A DNA stretch of 64,000 nt from NCBI GenBank assembly GCA_029253585.1, contig JAQWZF010000023.1, positions 279,849-343,848 of the forward strand, read 5' to 3'. The DNA is from Gammaproteobacteria bacterium (GTDB taxonomy: Bacteria > Pseudomonadota > Gammaproteobacteria > Pseudomonadales > Pseudohongiellaceae). Position numbers and translations under genes: made by a program. The notes under the pieces are model-generated. The model saw only the letters and a list, made by a program, of their open reading frames with translations. It was not told where the DNA came from and searched no databases. The first letter of the stretch is position 1. Every line of letters starts with the position of its first letter. This document shows positions 1-9,820 of this stretch, piece by piece.

Positions 1-67
1 GCAAATACGATAGAATATGCGCTGTTTCAAGCCGCCTGCTGCGCTACGATGAGGCAATGGCTAGGCC

Positions 68-73
68 AAGGAG
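68..73 (+). promoter_or_regulatory. Shine-Dalgarno deciding the proC TTG start
   Basis: AAGGAG ends 5 nt before TTG 79. No comparable site precedes the upstream in-frame ATG at 49. It is the reason for choosing the TTG start. Confidence 0.7.
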
Positions 74-78
74 AAATT

Positions 79-903
79 TTGAATAGCACTAAGATTGGCT
101 TTATTGGCGCGGGAAACATGGCCAACAGCTTAATTCGCGGCCTTGTCGCCAAGGGCACGCTCGCGCAGAATATCTGGGCCAGCGACCTGGATACCGACAA
201 GCTTAACTTGCTTGCCAGCGACTGTGGAATCCACGCGGGTAGCAATCACGACATAGCAACCAATGTCGACGTGGTCGTTTTGGCTGTAAAGCCTCAGGTG
301 ATGAAAGTCGTCTGTAAGGCATTGGTCGCAGATCTGAATGATCGGGACGTATTATTGATATCTATCGCCGCGGGTATAACCACCTCACACCTGGAAAATT
401 GGTTCGGCCAATCCGCTGCTATCGTGCGCTGCATGCCGAATACCCCTGCCCTGGTTGGTATGGGTGCCAGTGGCTTGTTTGCCAACTCACGGGTTTCACA
501 GCAGCAAAAGCAGTTGGCAGAGAATGTAATTAGTGCCGTAGGCTTTGTCAGCTGGGTCGATCAGGATTCAGACATCGACATCGTCACAGCCATTTCCGGG
601 AGCGGGCCTGCGTATTTTTTCCTTTTCATGGAAGCCATGCAGACCACTGCTAAAGAGATGGGGCTTAGTGAAGAGTTGGCCAGAGAGCTCACTTATCACA
701 CGGCAGCGGGCGCCGCGGCACTTGCACAGCAAAGCGAGGATGAGATTGCCACTTTGCGCAAGAACGTAACTTCTCCAGGGGGGACTACGGAGCAAGCCAT
801 TCTGCAGTTTGAAAGCGGAGATCTTCGAGGCTTAGTGGCCACGGCCCTAAATGCAGCCAGAACACGCTCTGTTGAACTGGCCGAAGAAACAGATAACACG
901 TAG
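79..903 (+). CDS. proC: pyrroline-5-carboxylate reductase
   Basis: Catalyses the last step of proline synthesis, NAD(P)H-dependent reduction of pyrroline-5-carboxylate, in the cytoplasm. The N-terminus carries the Rossmann motif GFIGAGNMA. The C-terminal dimerisation domain has the ProC signature around GSGPAYFFLFMEAM and VTSPGGTTEQAI. I place the start at TTG 79 because AAGGAG at 68-73 lies 5 nt upstream and the protein then begins a few residues before the dinucleotide-binding motif. This gives 274 aa, close to the usual 270. An in-frame ATG at 49 would add ten unrelated residues. The gene heads a + strand run with yggT and yggU, an order common in gammaproteobacteria, where yggS usually precedes it. 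Confidence 0.95.
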   Translation: MNSTKIGFIGAGNMANSLIRGLVAKGTLAQNIWASDLDTDKLNLLASDCGIHAGSNHDIATNVDVVVLAVKPQVMKVVCKALVADLNDRDVLLISIAAGITTSHLENWFGQSAAIVRCMPNTPALVGMGASGLFANSRVSQQQKQLAENVISAVGFVSWVDQDSDIDIVTAISGSGPAYFFLFMEAMQTTAKEMGLSEELARELTYHTAAGAAALAQQSEDEIATLRKNVTSPGGTTEQAILQFESGDLRGLVATALNAARTRSVELAEETDNT

Positions 904-970
904 TATCTATTACGCATCAACAGCTAGTTGGATTAGTTATTCCTACTAGTGACATTCACAGATTTTGGAC

Positions 971-1570
971 ATGGGAAATATGGGAAGCTCTGCAGCATTA
1001 ATCTTTAACACGATTGTTGGAATTTACTTACTGGCCGTATTGCTACGATTCCTTCTGCAAGTTGCAAAGGCAGATTTCTACAATCCTGTTTCTCAGGCGG
1101 TGATAAAAATCACGGACCCTATGGTCAAAGTTTTTAGAACCTTCATACCGGGGTACAGAGGCATAGATTTTTCTACGCTTGTGCTGGCATTTTTAATCGA
1201 GGCTGCGGCAATCTGCATGCTGATTATTCTTTATGGCGGCACCATACCGGGTGTAGGCCCTATCGTGACTTGGGCATTCGTTGGTGTAGTCTTGTTTATT
1301 ATTAGCATTTACTACTATGCAATATTGGCATCGATCATCATGTCGTTCGTTATGATGTTCTCGGGAAGCACTAACCCTCACCCGCTGCTACTACTGGTCT
1401 GGCAATTGACTGAGCCGGTTATGGCGCCGGTGAGAAAGATAGTTCCACCAATGGGCGGACTCGACTTTTCTCCGATCTTTATTTTTATAGCCATTCAGCT
1501 TATTCAAAACTTTGTTCTTTCTACCTTCGGTATTAATCAACAACATGCGATGGTTATCGTTGGTATCTAA
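971..1570 (+). CDS. yggT: YggT family integral membrane protein
   Basis: Small inner-membrane protein with two YggT repeats, each a hydrophobic helix followed by a conserved segment: NPVSQAVIKITDPMVK in the first half and LVWQLTEPVMAPVRKIVPP in the second. Length of about 199 aa is normal. The family is widespread next to proC and yggS; its role is not settled (osmotic tolerance and membrane organisation have been proposed). A TTG at 965 in the same frame would add two residues; neither start has a strong ribosome-binding site. It lies 68 nt after proC and is probably co-transcribed with it. Confidence 0.9.
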   Translation: MGNMGSSAALIFNTIVGIYLLAVLLRFLLQVAKADFYNPVSQAVIKITDPMVKVFRTFIPGYRGIDFSTLVLAFLIEAAAICMLIILYGGTIPGVGPIVTWAFVGVVLFIISIYYYAILASIIMSFVMMFSGSTNPHPLLLLVWQLTEPVMAPVRKIVPPMGGLDFSPIFIFIAIQLIQNFVLSTFGINQQHAMVIVGI

Positions 1571-1612
1571 TCAGCTTCTTCTTAAAGTCTGTGAGTAAGT
1601 AATGTCTACGCT

Positions 1613-1901
1613 ATGTACTATAGATGGGAGCAAGATGCCTTATACTTGGACTGCAGCATTCAGCCAAAGTCCAACGAAGATAGAATAGTCGGGGCAGTAG
1701 GTGAGAGCCTCAGAATTCGAATCTGCGCGGCGCCCACAGAAGGTAAGACGAACAGACAACTGATTCGTTTCATGGCGAAGAAATTTCATACTAAACAAAC
1801 AGCTATAACTATAGTCAATGGACAGACATAAAAGATTGTGCATCAAGAAACCCCTAACTGCTCCTGATGGCTTAGACATAGCTGAGGACACGCTTACATA
1901 A
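1613..1901 (+). pseudogene. yggU: YggU/DUF167 family gene, frameshifted near its 3' end
   Basis: The frame from ATG 1613 gives a DUF167 protein (IQPKSNEDRIVG, then APTEGKTNRQLIRFMAKKF) that stops at 1829-1831 after 72 aa, about 25 short of the family. The missing C-terminus, with the family's conserved R-H-K and a following I-K-K-P, continues in the next frame from 1824 and ends at TAA 1899-1901. The two frames meet around 1820-1826. Compared with the family's G-E-x-x-R-H-K spacing, about 8 nt seem to be lost. The long N-terminal part may still be made as a truncated protein. Position between yggT and metX is conserved in relatives. Confidence 0.75.
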
Positions 1902-1919
1902 TCTAGGCTCCAATTTGCG

Positions 1920-3122
1920 ATGACAGACTCAATACCAACAGACTCGGTCGGCCTGGTTAAACCACAGGTCTACAAATTCGATGAGCCACTGACTCTTCGA
2001 AGCGGCAAGGTATTGCCCGAATATGAGCTGGTGGTCGAGACCTATGGCTCATTGAATAGCGCCAAGACGAATGCGGTACTGATCTGTCATGCGCTTAGCG
2101 GAGATCATCATGCCGCTGGCTACAACAGCGAGGCGGATACTAAGCCAGGTTGGTGGGACAACTGCATCGGCCCAGGCAAGGCGATAGATACAAATCTTTT
2201 CTACGTGGTTAGCCTGAATAATCTCGGCGGCTGCGCAGGAAGCACCGGCCCCGCCTCGATTAATCCAGAGACCAGTAAGTACTTTGGTCCCGATTTTCCT
2301 GTAGTCACCGTTCGCGACTGGGTAAACAGCCAACTGCGTCTGATGGATCGTATGCAGATTCCGGAATGGGCCGCTGTGGTCGGAGGTAGCCTCGGTGGCA
2401 TGCAGGTACTGCGCTGGGCGATTAGTTTTCCGGAGCGTATGCGCCATGCGGTCTGCATAGCAGCCGCGCCAAAACTATCCGCGCAGAATATTGCATTTAA
2501 TGAGGTAGCACGTCATTCGATCACCAGTGACGCGAATTTTCGTGAGGGTCGCTACCTAGAGGAAGGCACCTATCCTAAACAGGGTTTGATGCTTGCCCGT
2601 ATGGTTGGCCATATAACCTATTTATCGGATAGTGCGATGCGCGCAAAATTTGGCAAGTCGGCTCCCGATTTCGAGCAGGAAACCTCTGAGAATTTTGGTA
2701 GAGACTTGCGCTCGGGAAAATTGAGTTTTGGATTCAATGTAGATTTTCAGGTAGAGAGTTATCTGCACTATCAGGGTGAGCGCTTCTCCGAGAACTTCGA
2801 TGCCAACACTTATCTGCTGATGACTAAGGCTTTAGACTACTTCGATCCGACCGTGGACTTCGAAGGCGATCTATCGAAGGCTTTTGCCAATAGCGACTGC
2901 AAGTTTCTACTTATGTCATTTAGCACCGACTGGAGGTTTCCGCCTGAGCGATCTCGAGAAATCGTAAACGATCTGTTAAAGGCGGGTAGAGAAGTTAGCT
3001 ATCTAGAAATCGAAGCTGACCAGGGTCACGATGCATTCTTGCTGCCAATCCCCCGCTATGTAGAAGCACTGTCAGGATATTTGCAGCGCGTACATCAGGA
3101 GAATGAAAGCGATGCGTCCTGA
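1920..3122 (+). CDS. metX: homoserine O-acyltransferase MetX
   Basis: Alpha/beta-hydrolase-fold enzyme that acylates homoserine in the first committed step of methionine synthesis. The nucleophile lies in GGSLGGMQ (Ser about residue 157), with Asp in FSTDWRFPP (about 337) and His in DQGHDAF (about 370). Length of 400 aa is standard. Whether the donor is acetyl- or succinyl-CoA cannot be read with certainty; in metX-metW arrangements of Pseudomonas the enzyme uses succinyl-CoA. The stop overlaps the metW start, so the two are translationally coupled. Confidence 0.95.
   Translation: MTDSIPTDSVGLVKPQVYKFDEPLTLRSGKVLPEYELVVETYGSLNSAKTNAVLICHALSGDHHAAGYNSEADTKPGWWDNCIGPGKAIDTNLFYVVSLNNLGGCAGSTGPASINPETSKYFGPDFPVVTVRDWVNSQLRLMDRMQIPEWAAVVGGSLGGMQVLRWAISFPERMRHAVCIAAAPKLSAQNIAFNEVARHSITSDANFREGRYLEEGTYPKQGLMLARMVGHITYLSDSAMRAKFGKSAPDFEQETSENFGRDLRSGKLSFGFNVDFQVESYLHYQGERFSENFDANTYLLMTKALDYFDPTVDFEGDLSKAFANSDCKFLLMSFSTDWRFPPERSREIVNDLLKAGREVSYLEIEADQGHDAFLLPIPRYVEALSGYLQRVHQENESDAS
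3097..3101 (+). promoter_or_regulatory. Shine-Dalgarno for metW inside the metX 3' end
   Basis: AGGAG lies 10 nt before ATG 3112 and only 1 nt before the alternative ATG 3103. It therefore favours 3112 as the metW start. Confidence 0.55.
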
Positions 3123-3711
3123 TCTGGAAATTATTCAGCAGTGGATAAAACCCAACAGCAAGGTTCTCGATCTTGGTTGTGGCGATGGCAGCCTGTTGCA
3201 TTATCTGCAAGCAACAAAAAATGTTCATGGTATCGGGCTGGAGATCGATGCGGCAAATATTCAACATTGTCTCGAGAATGGAACAAACGTCATCGAACAG
3301 AATCTTGATGAAGGACTGTCAAATTTTCGATCCGAAAGCCTCGACACCGTGCTCTTGGCGCAGACACTACAAGCTCTCAGCAAACCAGACCACTTGATCG
3401 ATGAGATGTTGCGCATCGGCAAGAACGGTATCGTCACCTTCCCTAACTTTGGCAACTGGAAGAGCAGGCTCTATCTGGCGAGTCGAGGGCGCATGCCTGT
3501 TTCGAAGTTTATACCGCATTCTTGGTACAACACGCCGAATATTCATTTCTGCACGGTAAAGGATTTCGACGCGCTATGCGCGGAGAAGAACATTAAGATA
3601 TTGGCCAGGACAGTTGTGGATCTGGAACATCAGGGCAGTTGGTATATGAGAGCCTGGCCTAACCTGCTGGGTGAAATCGCGATCTACCATATTAGCAAGA
3701 ACACCGATTAA
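3112..3711 (+). CDS. metW: methionine biosynthesis protein MetW
   Basis: SAM-dependent methyltransferase-fold protein with motif [13 protein letters not shown] near the N-terminus and the family segment [15 protein letters not shown]. MetW accompanies MetX and is needed for homoserine acyltransferase activity in several proteobacteria; its catalytic role is not firmly established. ATG 3112 is chosen for its AGGAG, and because MetW homologues begin M-R-x-D-L. The product is 199 aa, of normal size. It overlaps the metX stop by 11 nt. Confidence 0.92.
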   Translation: MRPDLEIIQQWIKPNSKVLDLGCGDGSLLHYLQATKNVHGIGLEIDAANIQHCLENGTNVIEQNLDEGLSNFRSESLDTVLLAQTLQALSKPDHLIDEMLRIGKNGIVTFPNFGNWKSRLYLASRGRMPVSKFIPHSWYNTPNIHFCTVKDFDALCAEKNIKILARTVVDLEHQGSWYMRAWPNLLGEIAIYHISKNTD

Positions 3712-3735
3712 GCTTGGCAGGGGCCACAGATCAGC

Positions 3736-4338
3736 ATGCGAAAAGTAATTCTAGCTAGCGGCAACAAGGGTAAGCTCGTTGAGCTGCAGGCTATTCTCAA
3801 ACAGAAAGACGTACACCTGGTACCGCAATCGGAGTTCTCTGTGGTTGATGCCGATGAGACAGGTCTTAGCTTCATCGAGAATGCATTGATAAAGGCACGT
3901 CATGCCTGCCTCGCGACAGGACTGCCCGCCATCTCCGATGACAGTGGTATCGAAGTGGACGCACTAGGCGGTGAGCCTGGTATCTATTCCGCGCGTTATG
4001 CCGGTTCCCATGGCCCTGCCGCCGACAAAGAGAATAACACCAAGTTACTGCATGAATTACGAGACATTCCCGAAGCAGAACGTACTGCGCGATTTCAATG
4101 TGTTATCACCTATATGCGTCATGACAAAGATCCCATGCCCTTAATCTGCCAAGGCACCTGGGAAGGCCGCATTCTATTCGCCGAAGAAGGTGCGAATGGC
4201 TTTGGCTATGATCCGCTATTCTATGTACCAAGCCACGGCTGCGCTTCTGCGCTGCTAAGCCCCGCAATGAAGAACGCTATCAGTCATAGAGGTCAAGCGC
4301 TCGCGCAGCTATTAGAATGCTGGAACTCCCACCACTAA
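3736..4338 (+). CDS. rdgB: XTP/dITP diphosphatase (non-canonical purine NTPase)
   Basis: Hydrolyses dITP, XTP and related deaminated purine nucleotides to monophosphates, keeping them out of DNA and RNA. The N-terminal SGNKGKLVEL, the metal-binding region ISDDSGIEVDALGGEPGIYSARYAG and the C-terminal SHRGQAL are all present. Length of 200 aa is normal. Its 3' end overlaps hemW by 22 nt in another frame, the arrangement seen in Pseudomonas-type metXW-rdgB-hemW clusters. Confidence 0.95.
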   Translation: MRKVILASGNKGKLVELQAILKQKDVHLVPQSEFSVVDADETGLSFIENALIKARHACLATGLPAISDDSGIEVDALGGEPGIYSARYAGSHGPAADKENNTKLLHELRDIPEAERTARFQCVITYMRHDKDPMPLICQGTWEGRILFAEEGANGFGYDPLFYVPSHGCASALLSPAMKNAISHRGQALAQLLECWNSHH

Positions 4339-5468
4339 GTCTCTACATCCACATACCCTGGTGTGTGAAGAAGTGTCCCTACTGTGATTTCAATTCTCAT
4401 GAAGCTCAATCGAGCTTACCGGAAGCAGATTACGTAGAGACTCTTTGTCAGGATTTCGACCGTGACTATGCCTTCTGTGAAGGCCGCCCTATTCAGTCTA
4501 TTTTTATAGGCGGAGGCACACCCAGCCTGTTTGCCGCGAAGTCTTTCGAAAAACTTCTGCAACATATTCAAAATAGAGCCACACTCAGCAGCGAATGCGA
4601 AATCACCCTAGAGGCGAACCCGGGCACGGCGGAGGCTGAGAAATTTTCTGGCTACCGCGCGGCTGGAATAAATCGACTGTCGATCGGCATTCAGAGTTTC
4701 AATGATCGTCAGCTGCAGAATCTAGGCCGCATTCATTCAGCCAATGAATCTAAACGTGCGATCGGCTATGCCCAAAGAGCCGGCTTCGCAAACTTCAACC
4801 TGGACCTGATGCATGGCTTGCCCGGGCAGAAGGAGGCAGATGCTCTAGACGACCTGAAATCCGTAATCGATCTCGAACCTTTACACATCTCCTGGTATCA
4901 ACTCACTATCGAACCTAATACGGTGTTCTATGCGCGGCCACCGAAACTGCCTTCCGAAGATGTATTGAATGCATTGGAAGAGGCCGGCCTCGCTCTTCTG
5001 CAAGACTCAGGCTATCAACGCTATGAGGTATCGGCTTTCGCAAAGCAAGGCTGCCACTCGCGACATAATCTAAATTATTGGGAATTTGGCGACTACATCG
5101 GTATTGGAGCAGGCGCTCACGGCAAGATCACACTGCTAGAGGCTGGAAATAGAACTGATACGATTGTGAGGACGCTCAAGCACAAACAGCCGAATCACTA
5201 CTTGAAGAGCTGCATTGATAGCGACCTCAAACGTATCGAGATCAGCGAAGACGATCGGGCCCTGGAGTTCCTATTGAACGCACTGCGCAGTAGACACGGC
5301 TTCACAGAGTCGATGTTTCAAGCCAGAACCGGGCTCTCTTTTAGCAGAATTGGAAAGAAGGTAGAATACCTGACCGCAAGTGGACTGCTGCAGAAGCAAG
5401 CAGGTCGTATATCCGCCTCTGACAAGGGCTATCGACTACTGAATAGTCTCTTGCAAGAATTTCTTTAA
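4317..5468 (+). CDS. hemW: radical SAM heme chaperone HemW
   Basis: HemN-like radical SAM protein that binds heme and passes it to membrane cytochromes; it is not itself a coproporphyrinogen oxidase. The cluster motif C-x3-C-x2-C appears as CVKKCPYC near residue 16. It is followed by the GGGTPS glycine motif, NRLSIGIQSF and a C-terminal HemN domain. It has 383 aa. Start ATG 4317 lies inside rdgB, so translation is coupled. Confidence 0.95.
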   Translation: MLELPPLSLYIHIPWCVKKCPYCDFNSHEAQSSLPEADYVETLCQDFDRDYAFCEGRPIQSIFIGGGTPSLFAAKSFEKLLQHIQNRATLSSECEITLEANPGTAEAEKFSGYRAAGINRLSIGIQSFNDRQLQNLGRIHSANESKRAIGYAQRAGFANFNLDLMHGLPGQKEADALDDLKSVIDLEPLHISWYQLTIEPNTVFYARPPKLPSEDVLNALEEAGLALLQDSGYQRYEVSAFAKQGCHSRHNLNYWEFGDYIGIGAGAHGKITLLEAGNRTDTIVRTLKHKQPNHYLKSCIDSDLKRIEISEDDRALEFLLNALRSRHGFTESMFQARTGLSFSRIGKKVEYLTASGLLQKQAGRISASDKGYRLLNSLLQEFL

Positions 5469-5476
5469 GGACTCCC

Positions 5477-5830
5477 ATGGAAAAATTGTACGAGAAGCAC
5501 TGCGAAGCCTGCCAAATGGGTGCGCCGCTGGTAACCGAAGAAGAGGCAAACGAACTGCTGCTTAAAGTACCAGCCTGGAGACGAAATTTTCATGAGGGTG
5601 TAGAGAAACTCAGCCGCGAGTTTCATTTCGTGGAGTTCAAAGATGCCTTTAGCTTTACCTATAAGATAGCTAACTTGGCCGAGCGCGAGAATCACCACCC
5701 CTCGATCATGACCGAATGGGGAAAGGTAACGGTCTACTGGTGGACGCATAAGATCAACGGCTTACATGTAAACGATTTCATCATGGCAGCGAAGACCGAC
5801 ATGATTGCCAAACTCTCCGCTCCCTCCTAA
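5477..5830 (+). CDS. phhB: 4a-hydroxytetrahydrobiopterin dehydratase (pterin carbinolamine dehydratase)
   Basis: Dehydrates 4a-hydroxytetrahydropterin, recycling the cofactor of aromatic amino acid hydroxylases. The active-site block ENHHPS followed by VTVYWWTHKINGLHVNDF is complete. Length of 117 aa is normal. The N-terminus carries a CxxC pair (HCEACQMG), common in proteobacterial members. It follows hemW by 8 nt. No phenylalanine hydroxylase gene is in the window, so the partner is unknown here. Confidence 0.93.
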   Translation: MEKLYEKHCEACQMGAPLVTEEEANELLLKVPAWRRNFHEGVEKLSREFHFVEFKDAFSFTYKIANLAERENHHPSIMTEWGKVTVYWWTHKINGLHVNDFIMAAKTDMIAKLSAPS

Positions 5831-5860
5831 CTCTCATAAATCATTGACTGGAGAATATCC

Positions 5861-7018
5861 GTGTCGGTTAATTCCAAAGTCCTGCTTAGGCAGCTCAACG
5901 ATGTTGTCAGCTTGCCCAGTGTTAGCTCTGCAAATCCGAGTATCGACACGAGCAATAAGGCCGTTATCGACTATCTAGCTAATCAATTCGAAGCGCTGGG
6001 ATTCGACTGCGAGATTATCCCTATTCCTGGTAGCGAAGAAGCCAAGTTCAACCTCATAGCCACGCTCGGCTCCGGTCCCGGAGGTTTGGTTCTTGCAGGC
6101 CATACCGATACAGTGCCTCTCGATGAAGAGCTGTGGTCGATCAATCCGTTTAGTGTGACGGAAAAAAATGGCAAGCTGTACGGACTAGGCATTACCGACA
6201 TGAAGGGTTTCTTTCCAATCATCATGGAGGCCGTTAAGCCGCTTCTTGAGAACGATTTCAAGGAGCCGCTTATTATTCTCGCAACCGCAGACGAAGAGAC
6301 ATCTATGCAGGGTGCTCGTAGTATTGCCGCTATGGGACGCCCTAGGGCCAGGGCTGCAATCATAGGTGAGCCTACCGGTCTGAAGCCGGTTAAGGCGCAC
6401 AAGGGAATCATGATGGATTCGGTTCGCCTGTTAGGCCAGAGCGGTCATTCCTCCGACCCCTCGCTTGGCAACAACGCACTCGATGCAATGCATGCGGTTA
6501 TCTCTGATCTGATGCACTATAGAGAGGAATTGAAACAGAGATTCAGCAGTGAGCTTTTTAGTATTCCCTACCCCACTCTCAACCTTGGCGTAATCTATGG
6601 TGGCGACAACCCCAATCGAATCTGCGGGCACTGTGAGCTGGAGTTTGATATACGATTGATGCCAGGCATGCATATAGAATCCACACGGGCAGAGATCAGG
6701 AATCGAATCGCGAGCCTTATGGATCCCCTTGGGATTCAGTTCGAGTTAGCCCCCCTCTTCACCGGCGTCCCTGCATTCTTCGCCGATGAGAACAGCGCGC
6801 TTCTAAAGACCGCAGAGAAGTTGACCGGGCATGCAGGAATTAGCGTAGGGTTTGGCACCGAGGGGCCCTTCCTGCAGGAATTGGGGATGGACACCATAAT
6901 TATGGGCCCCGGCAATATCGATCAGGCCCATCAGCCGGACGAATATATGTCGATAGATATGATAGAGCCGTGTCTGGATGTACTTACCAAGATGATTCGT
7001 CATCACTGCCTGTGCTAG
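5861..7018 (+). CDS. argE: acetylornithine deacetylase
   Basis: M20-family zinc amidohydrolase that releases ornithine from N-acetylornithine. Metal-ligand motifs are LAGHTDTVP, the aspartate in GITDMKGF, the glutamates of ATADEETS and the IGEPTGLKPVKAHKG block. The C-terminal MGPGNIDQAHQPDEY supplies the last histidine. It has 385 aa. The GTG start at 5861 is preceded by GGAG at suitable spacing. It sits 21 nt before argA, so the first enzyme and the deacetylation step of linear arginine synthesis are paired. Confidence 0.93.
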   Translation: MSVNSKVLLRQLNDVVSLPSVSSANPSIDTSNKAVIDYLANQFEALGFDCEIIPIPGSEEAKFNLIATLGSGPGGLVLAGHTDTVPLDEELWSINPFSVTEKNGKLYGLGITDMKGFFPIIMEAVKPLLENDFKEPLIILATADEETSMQGARSIAAMGRPRARAAIIGEPTGLKPVKAHKGIMMDSVRLLGQSGHSSDPSLGNNALDAMHAVISDLMHYREELKQRFSSELFSIPYPTLNLGVIYGGDNPNRICGHCELEFDIRLMPGMHIESTRAEIRNRIASLMDPLGIQFELAPLFTGVPAFFADENSALLKTAEKLTGHAGISVGFGTEGPFLQELGMDTIIMGPGNIDQAHQPDEYMSIDMIEPCLDVLTKMIRHHCLC

Positions 7019-7039
7019 CAGTCAAGAGAGAACTAAACC

Positions 7040-8371
7040 ATGGACATTAAAGAACAAGACAGTCTAAGTATGATCGAATGGTTTCGCGCCTCGACCAGCT
7101 ATATAAATACGCACAGGGGGAAGGTGTTCGTCGTGCTACTGAGCGGCGAAGCTCTGGCAGATAAGAATCTATCCAATGTCGTCTATGACCTTACCCTACT
7201 GCACAGCCTGGGCGTCAAACTTGTCCTCGTACACGGGGCCAGACCGCAAATCTCGGCGGCTCTAGAGGCCAGCGGCAAAGACTCTCAGTACCATAAAAAT
7301 ATCCGTATCACGGGAGCTGACTGCATTGAGACCGTGACCCAGATAGTCGGTGGAGAGAGCGCGAGACTCGAGGCTCTCTTCTCTATGGGTATTAGCAATT
7401 CACCCATGCAGGGCTCAGACGTCCGACTCTGCCGAGGCAATTTTGTAACGGCTAAGCCTGTTGGAATTCACGATGGCATCGATTATCAGTATACGGGCAA
7501 GGTCAGAAAGATCCGCTCCGATGATATCCTAAGACAGCTCGAGCAGAATAATATTGTGCTGCTTTCTAATCTGGGTTATTCGCTAACGGGAGAAGTATTC
7601 AATCTTTCCGCAGAAGAGGTAGCGACCGAGGCGGCTATCGAACTGCAAGCAGACAAAATGATTCTAATGGTTCCAACCGAGGGCGTGCTAGACGACGAGG
7701 GAAGCCTTGTTGCCTCGCTGAGCGAAGAGGATGCCAAATTTTACGCAGACAAGCTCTCTAAGTTAGATGAAGATTCACAGTGTATCAGCCGCGCACTTGA
7801 TGCGTGCCTGCGCGCCTATGCCAATCGAGTGCATCGCTCTCATCTAATAAGCTTTAGGGAAAACGGCGCACTCATTCGTGAATTATTCACGCGACAGGGG
7901 AACGGCAGCCTGATCAGCAGTGACAGTTTCGAGAGCCTACGCGCCGCAACAATCGAGGACGTGGCCGGCATACTTCAGTTGATTAAGCCTCTGGAGGAAA
8001 ACGGATCGCTCGTAGAGCGCTCCCGAGAATTACTCGAAACCGAGATCGAGAATTTCAAGGTTGTTGAATTGGAAGAATCCATTATTGCCTGTGCCGCACT
8101 CTACCCAATTGGCGAAAGCTTCGCCGAGATTGCATGCATTGCTATCGACAACGACTTCCAGAAGAACGGTTACGGCGATCGCCTACTTAACAGTTTAGAG
8201 AGCCAGGCTAAGAGTGATGGCATAAAGACCTTGTTCGTCCTGACTACGGTTGCATCACACTGGTTCTTGGGAAAAGGGTTTCAGGAAGCGCTTTTGAGTG
8301 ACCTGCCCGAGCAGAGACAGCAGCTGTACAACTATCAGCGGAAATCAAAAGTATTGCTGAAGAAGCTGTAG
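7040..8371 (+). CDS. argA: amino-acid N-acetyltransferase (N-acetylglutamate synthase)
   Basis: First enzyme of arginine synthesis, acetylating glutamate from acetyl-CoA. The first 290 residues form an amino acid kinase-like domain (FVVLLSGEAL, LVLVHGARPQI) that in the family binds the arginine feedback inhibitor. The last 140 form a GNAT acetyltransferase domain with IACIAIDNDFQKNGYGDRLL. It has 443 aa, the classical ArgA size. It ends 16 nt from the convergent folA stop. Confidence 0.95.
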   Translation: MDIKEQDSLSMIEWFRASTSYINTHRGKVFVVLLSGEALADKNLSNVVYDLTLLHSLGVKLVLVHGARPQISAALEASGKDSQYHKNIRITGADCIETVTQIVGGESARLEALFSMGISNSPMQGSDVRLCRGNFVTAKPVGIHDGIDYQYTGKVRKIRSDDILRQLEQNNIVLLSNLGYSLTGEVFNLSAEEVATEAAIELQADKMILMVPTEGVLDDEGSLVASLSEEDAKFYADKLSKLDEDSQCISRALDACLRAYANRVHRSHLISFRENGALIRELFTRQGNGSLISSDSFESLRAATIEDVAGILQLIKPLEENGSLVERSRELLETEIENFKVVELEESIIACAALYPIGESFAEIACIAIDNDFQKNGYGDRLLNSLESQAKSDGIKTLFVLTTVASHWFLGKGFQEALLSDLPEQRQQLYNYQRKSKVLLKKL

Positions 8372-8387
8372 GCTTGTTGCTGGATTA

Positions 8388-8894
8388 TTAGGCTATACGT
8401 TCTAACACACAGATACTGTAATCGTAGCTATTGGATTCGTCGCGCTGAAAATTTTGCCGCGAAACTTCATTCCAGTTTGCCTCATCAAACTCGGCCAGAT
8501 AAGTATCACCTTCAACGGTGGCATGCACTCGTGTTAGGTGTATAGAGTCAGCCAAGGGCAGGGCTGCCTGATACAGTATTGCGCCTCCGATCACGAAAGC
8601 CTCTGCACTGCCCGTGGACTTCGATATTGTCTGGGCAAGCTCTAAGGCTTGCTCCAGCGAACCCACAAGCTCCGCACCTTCCGCCTGATATCCCGGCTTG
8701 CTGGTGATGACGATACTGGTCCTTCCAGGCAATGCACGCCCTATAGATTCCCAGGTATTGCGCCCCATGATCATACAGTTACCCATGGTGGTGGCCTTAA
8801 AATACTGCAGATCTGCAGGCAGATGCCAGGGTAGCCCATTGTCGCGGCCTATCACGCGATTCTCTGACATGGCGCATATCAACGCGAGTTTCAT
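8388..8894 (-). CDS. folA: dihydrofolate reductase
   Basis: Reduces dihydrofolate to tetrahydrofolate with NADPH. The N-terminal block RVIGRDNGLPWHLPADLQYFK includes the catalytic Asp of PADL. The cofactor site MIMGRNTWESIGRALPGR is also present. Length of 168 aa is normal. It is the last gene of the minus-strand lgt-thyA-folA run, which makes sense because ThyA produces the dihydrofolate that FolA recycles. Confidence 0.96.
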   Translation of the reverse strand: MKLALICAMSENRVIGRDNGLPWHLPADLQYFKATTMGNCMIMGRNTWESIGRALPGRTSIVITSKPGYQAEGAELVGSLEQALELAQTISKSTGSAEAFVIGGAILYQAALPLADSIHLTRVHATVEGDTYLAEFDEANWNEVSRQNFQRDESNSYDYSICVLERIA

Positions 8895-8933
8895 AAATGA
8901 ATGCCCTTGGTAGTAGAAACAAAATACAAATAG

Positions 8934-9785
8934 CTAGACGGAGAAGGGATAGGCAATTGGGTCATGATGTTGATAGCCCTCAACCTCGAAGTCGTCCAAG
9001 CTAACCCAGGTTTCAATATCTTCTAGAGATCTAATGTCCGGATTAATCTTTAACTTAGGCAGGGTAAAGGGTTTACGCTGTAATTGCACATCACGCATCA
9101 ACTCCACCTGATCTTCATAAATATGGGCATTAACGATTTTATGGTACGCAAGCCCCGCCGACTTACCGCTAATCTGCGCAACGAGGGCTAATAGGGCAAA
9201 CACTTGAATCTGATTAAAATTTAATCCTAGAGGAACATCACAAGATCGTTGGTAGCTGGTCAGATTGAGAACGTCACCCAATAATGAAAACGTATGGGTG
9301 TGCATACAAGGACGCAGGCAGCCTTGGTCGAACTCTCCGGGATTATAGAATGTCAGAATCTCACCACGATCATCGATACCCTTGGTGAGGTTGTCGACTA
9401 TCTTTTTCAACTGATCAATAGTCGATCCATCCGGCTTCTGCCAACGTCTACCCTGAACACCATAGACACGCCCCATATCGTCCTGGCCCTTGCGCACAGG
9501 ATTATTCAACCATGCTTCATTATCATTCGCGTTAGCATCCCAGGACTTCGTGCCTAGTTCACGAAAATCGGCAGCGTTGTCCAGGCCCTTCAGATAACCA
9601 AGTAATTCGGCGATGGCTGCCTTCCAGAAACTCTTGCGCGTTGTAATGATAGGAAATTTGTTACCCGCCACATCATAGCTAAGATCGGCATTGATGACGG
9701 TAAGGCATTTCTTGCCCGTGCGTTCATTCTCAATCCAGACACCTTCGTCGACGATTCTCTGACAGAGATTTAAATATTGCTGCAT
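8934..9785 (-). CDS. thyA: thymidylate synthase
   Basis: Methylates dUMP to dTMP using methylene-tetrahydrofolate. The catalytic cysteine lies in [11 protein letters not shown]. The phosphate-binding [15 protein letters not shown] and the C-terminal DPIAYPFSV are intact. Length is 283 aa. It lies between lgt and folA on the minus strand with gaps of about 35-40 nt. Confidence 0.96.
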   Translation of the reverse strand: MQQYLNLCQRIVDEGVWIENERTGKKCLTVINADLSYDVAGNKFPIITTRKSFWKAAIAELLGYLKGLDNAADFRELGTKSWDANANDNEAWLNNPVRKGQDDMGRVYGVQGRRWQKPDGSTIDQLKKIVDNLTKGIDDRGEILTFYNPGEFDQGCLRPCMHTHTFSLLGDVLNLTSYQRSCDVPLGLNFNQIQVFALLALVAQISGKSAGLAYHKIVNAHIYEDQVELMRDVQLQRKPFTLPKLKINPDIRSLEDIETWVSLDDFEVEGYQHHDPIAYPFSV

Positions 9786-9820
9786 GGCGCTATCACTTTC
9801 CCTAATTTATTTTAGTAAAC

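Noticed and set aside
1..78. 3' end of yggS upstream of proC
   Set aside because: No frame of the first 78 bases gives the recognisable YggS C-terminus, so nothing is called.
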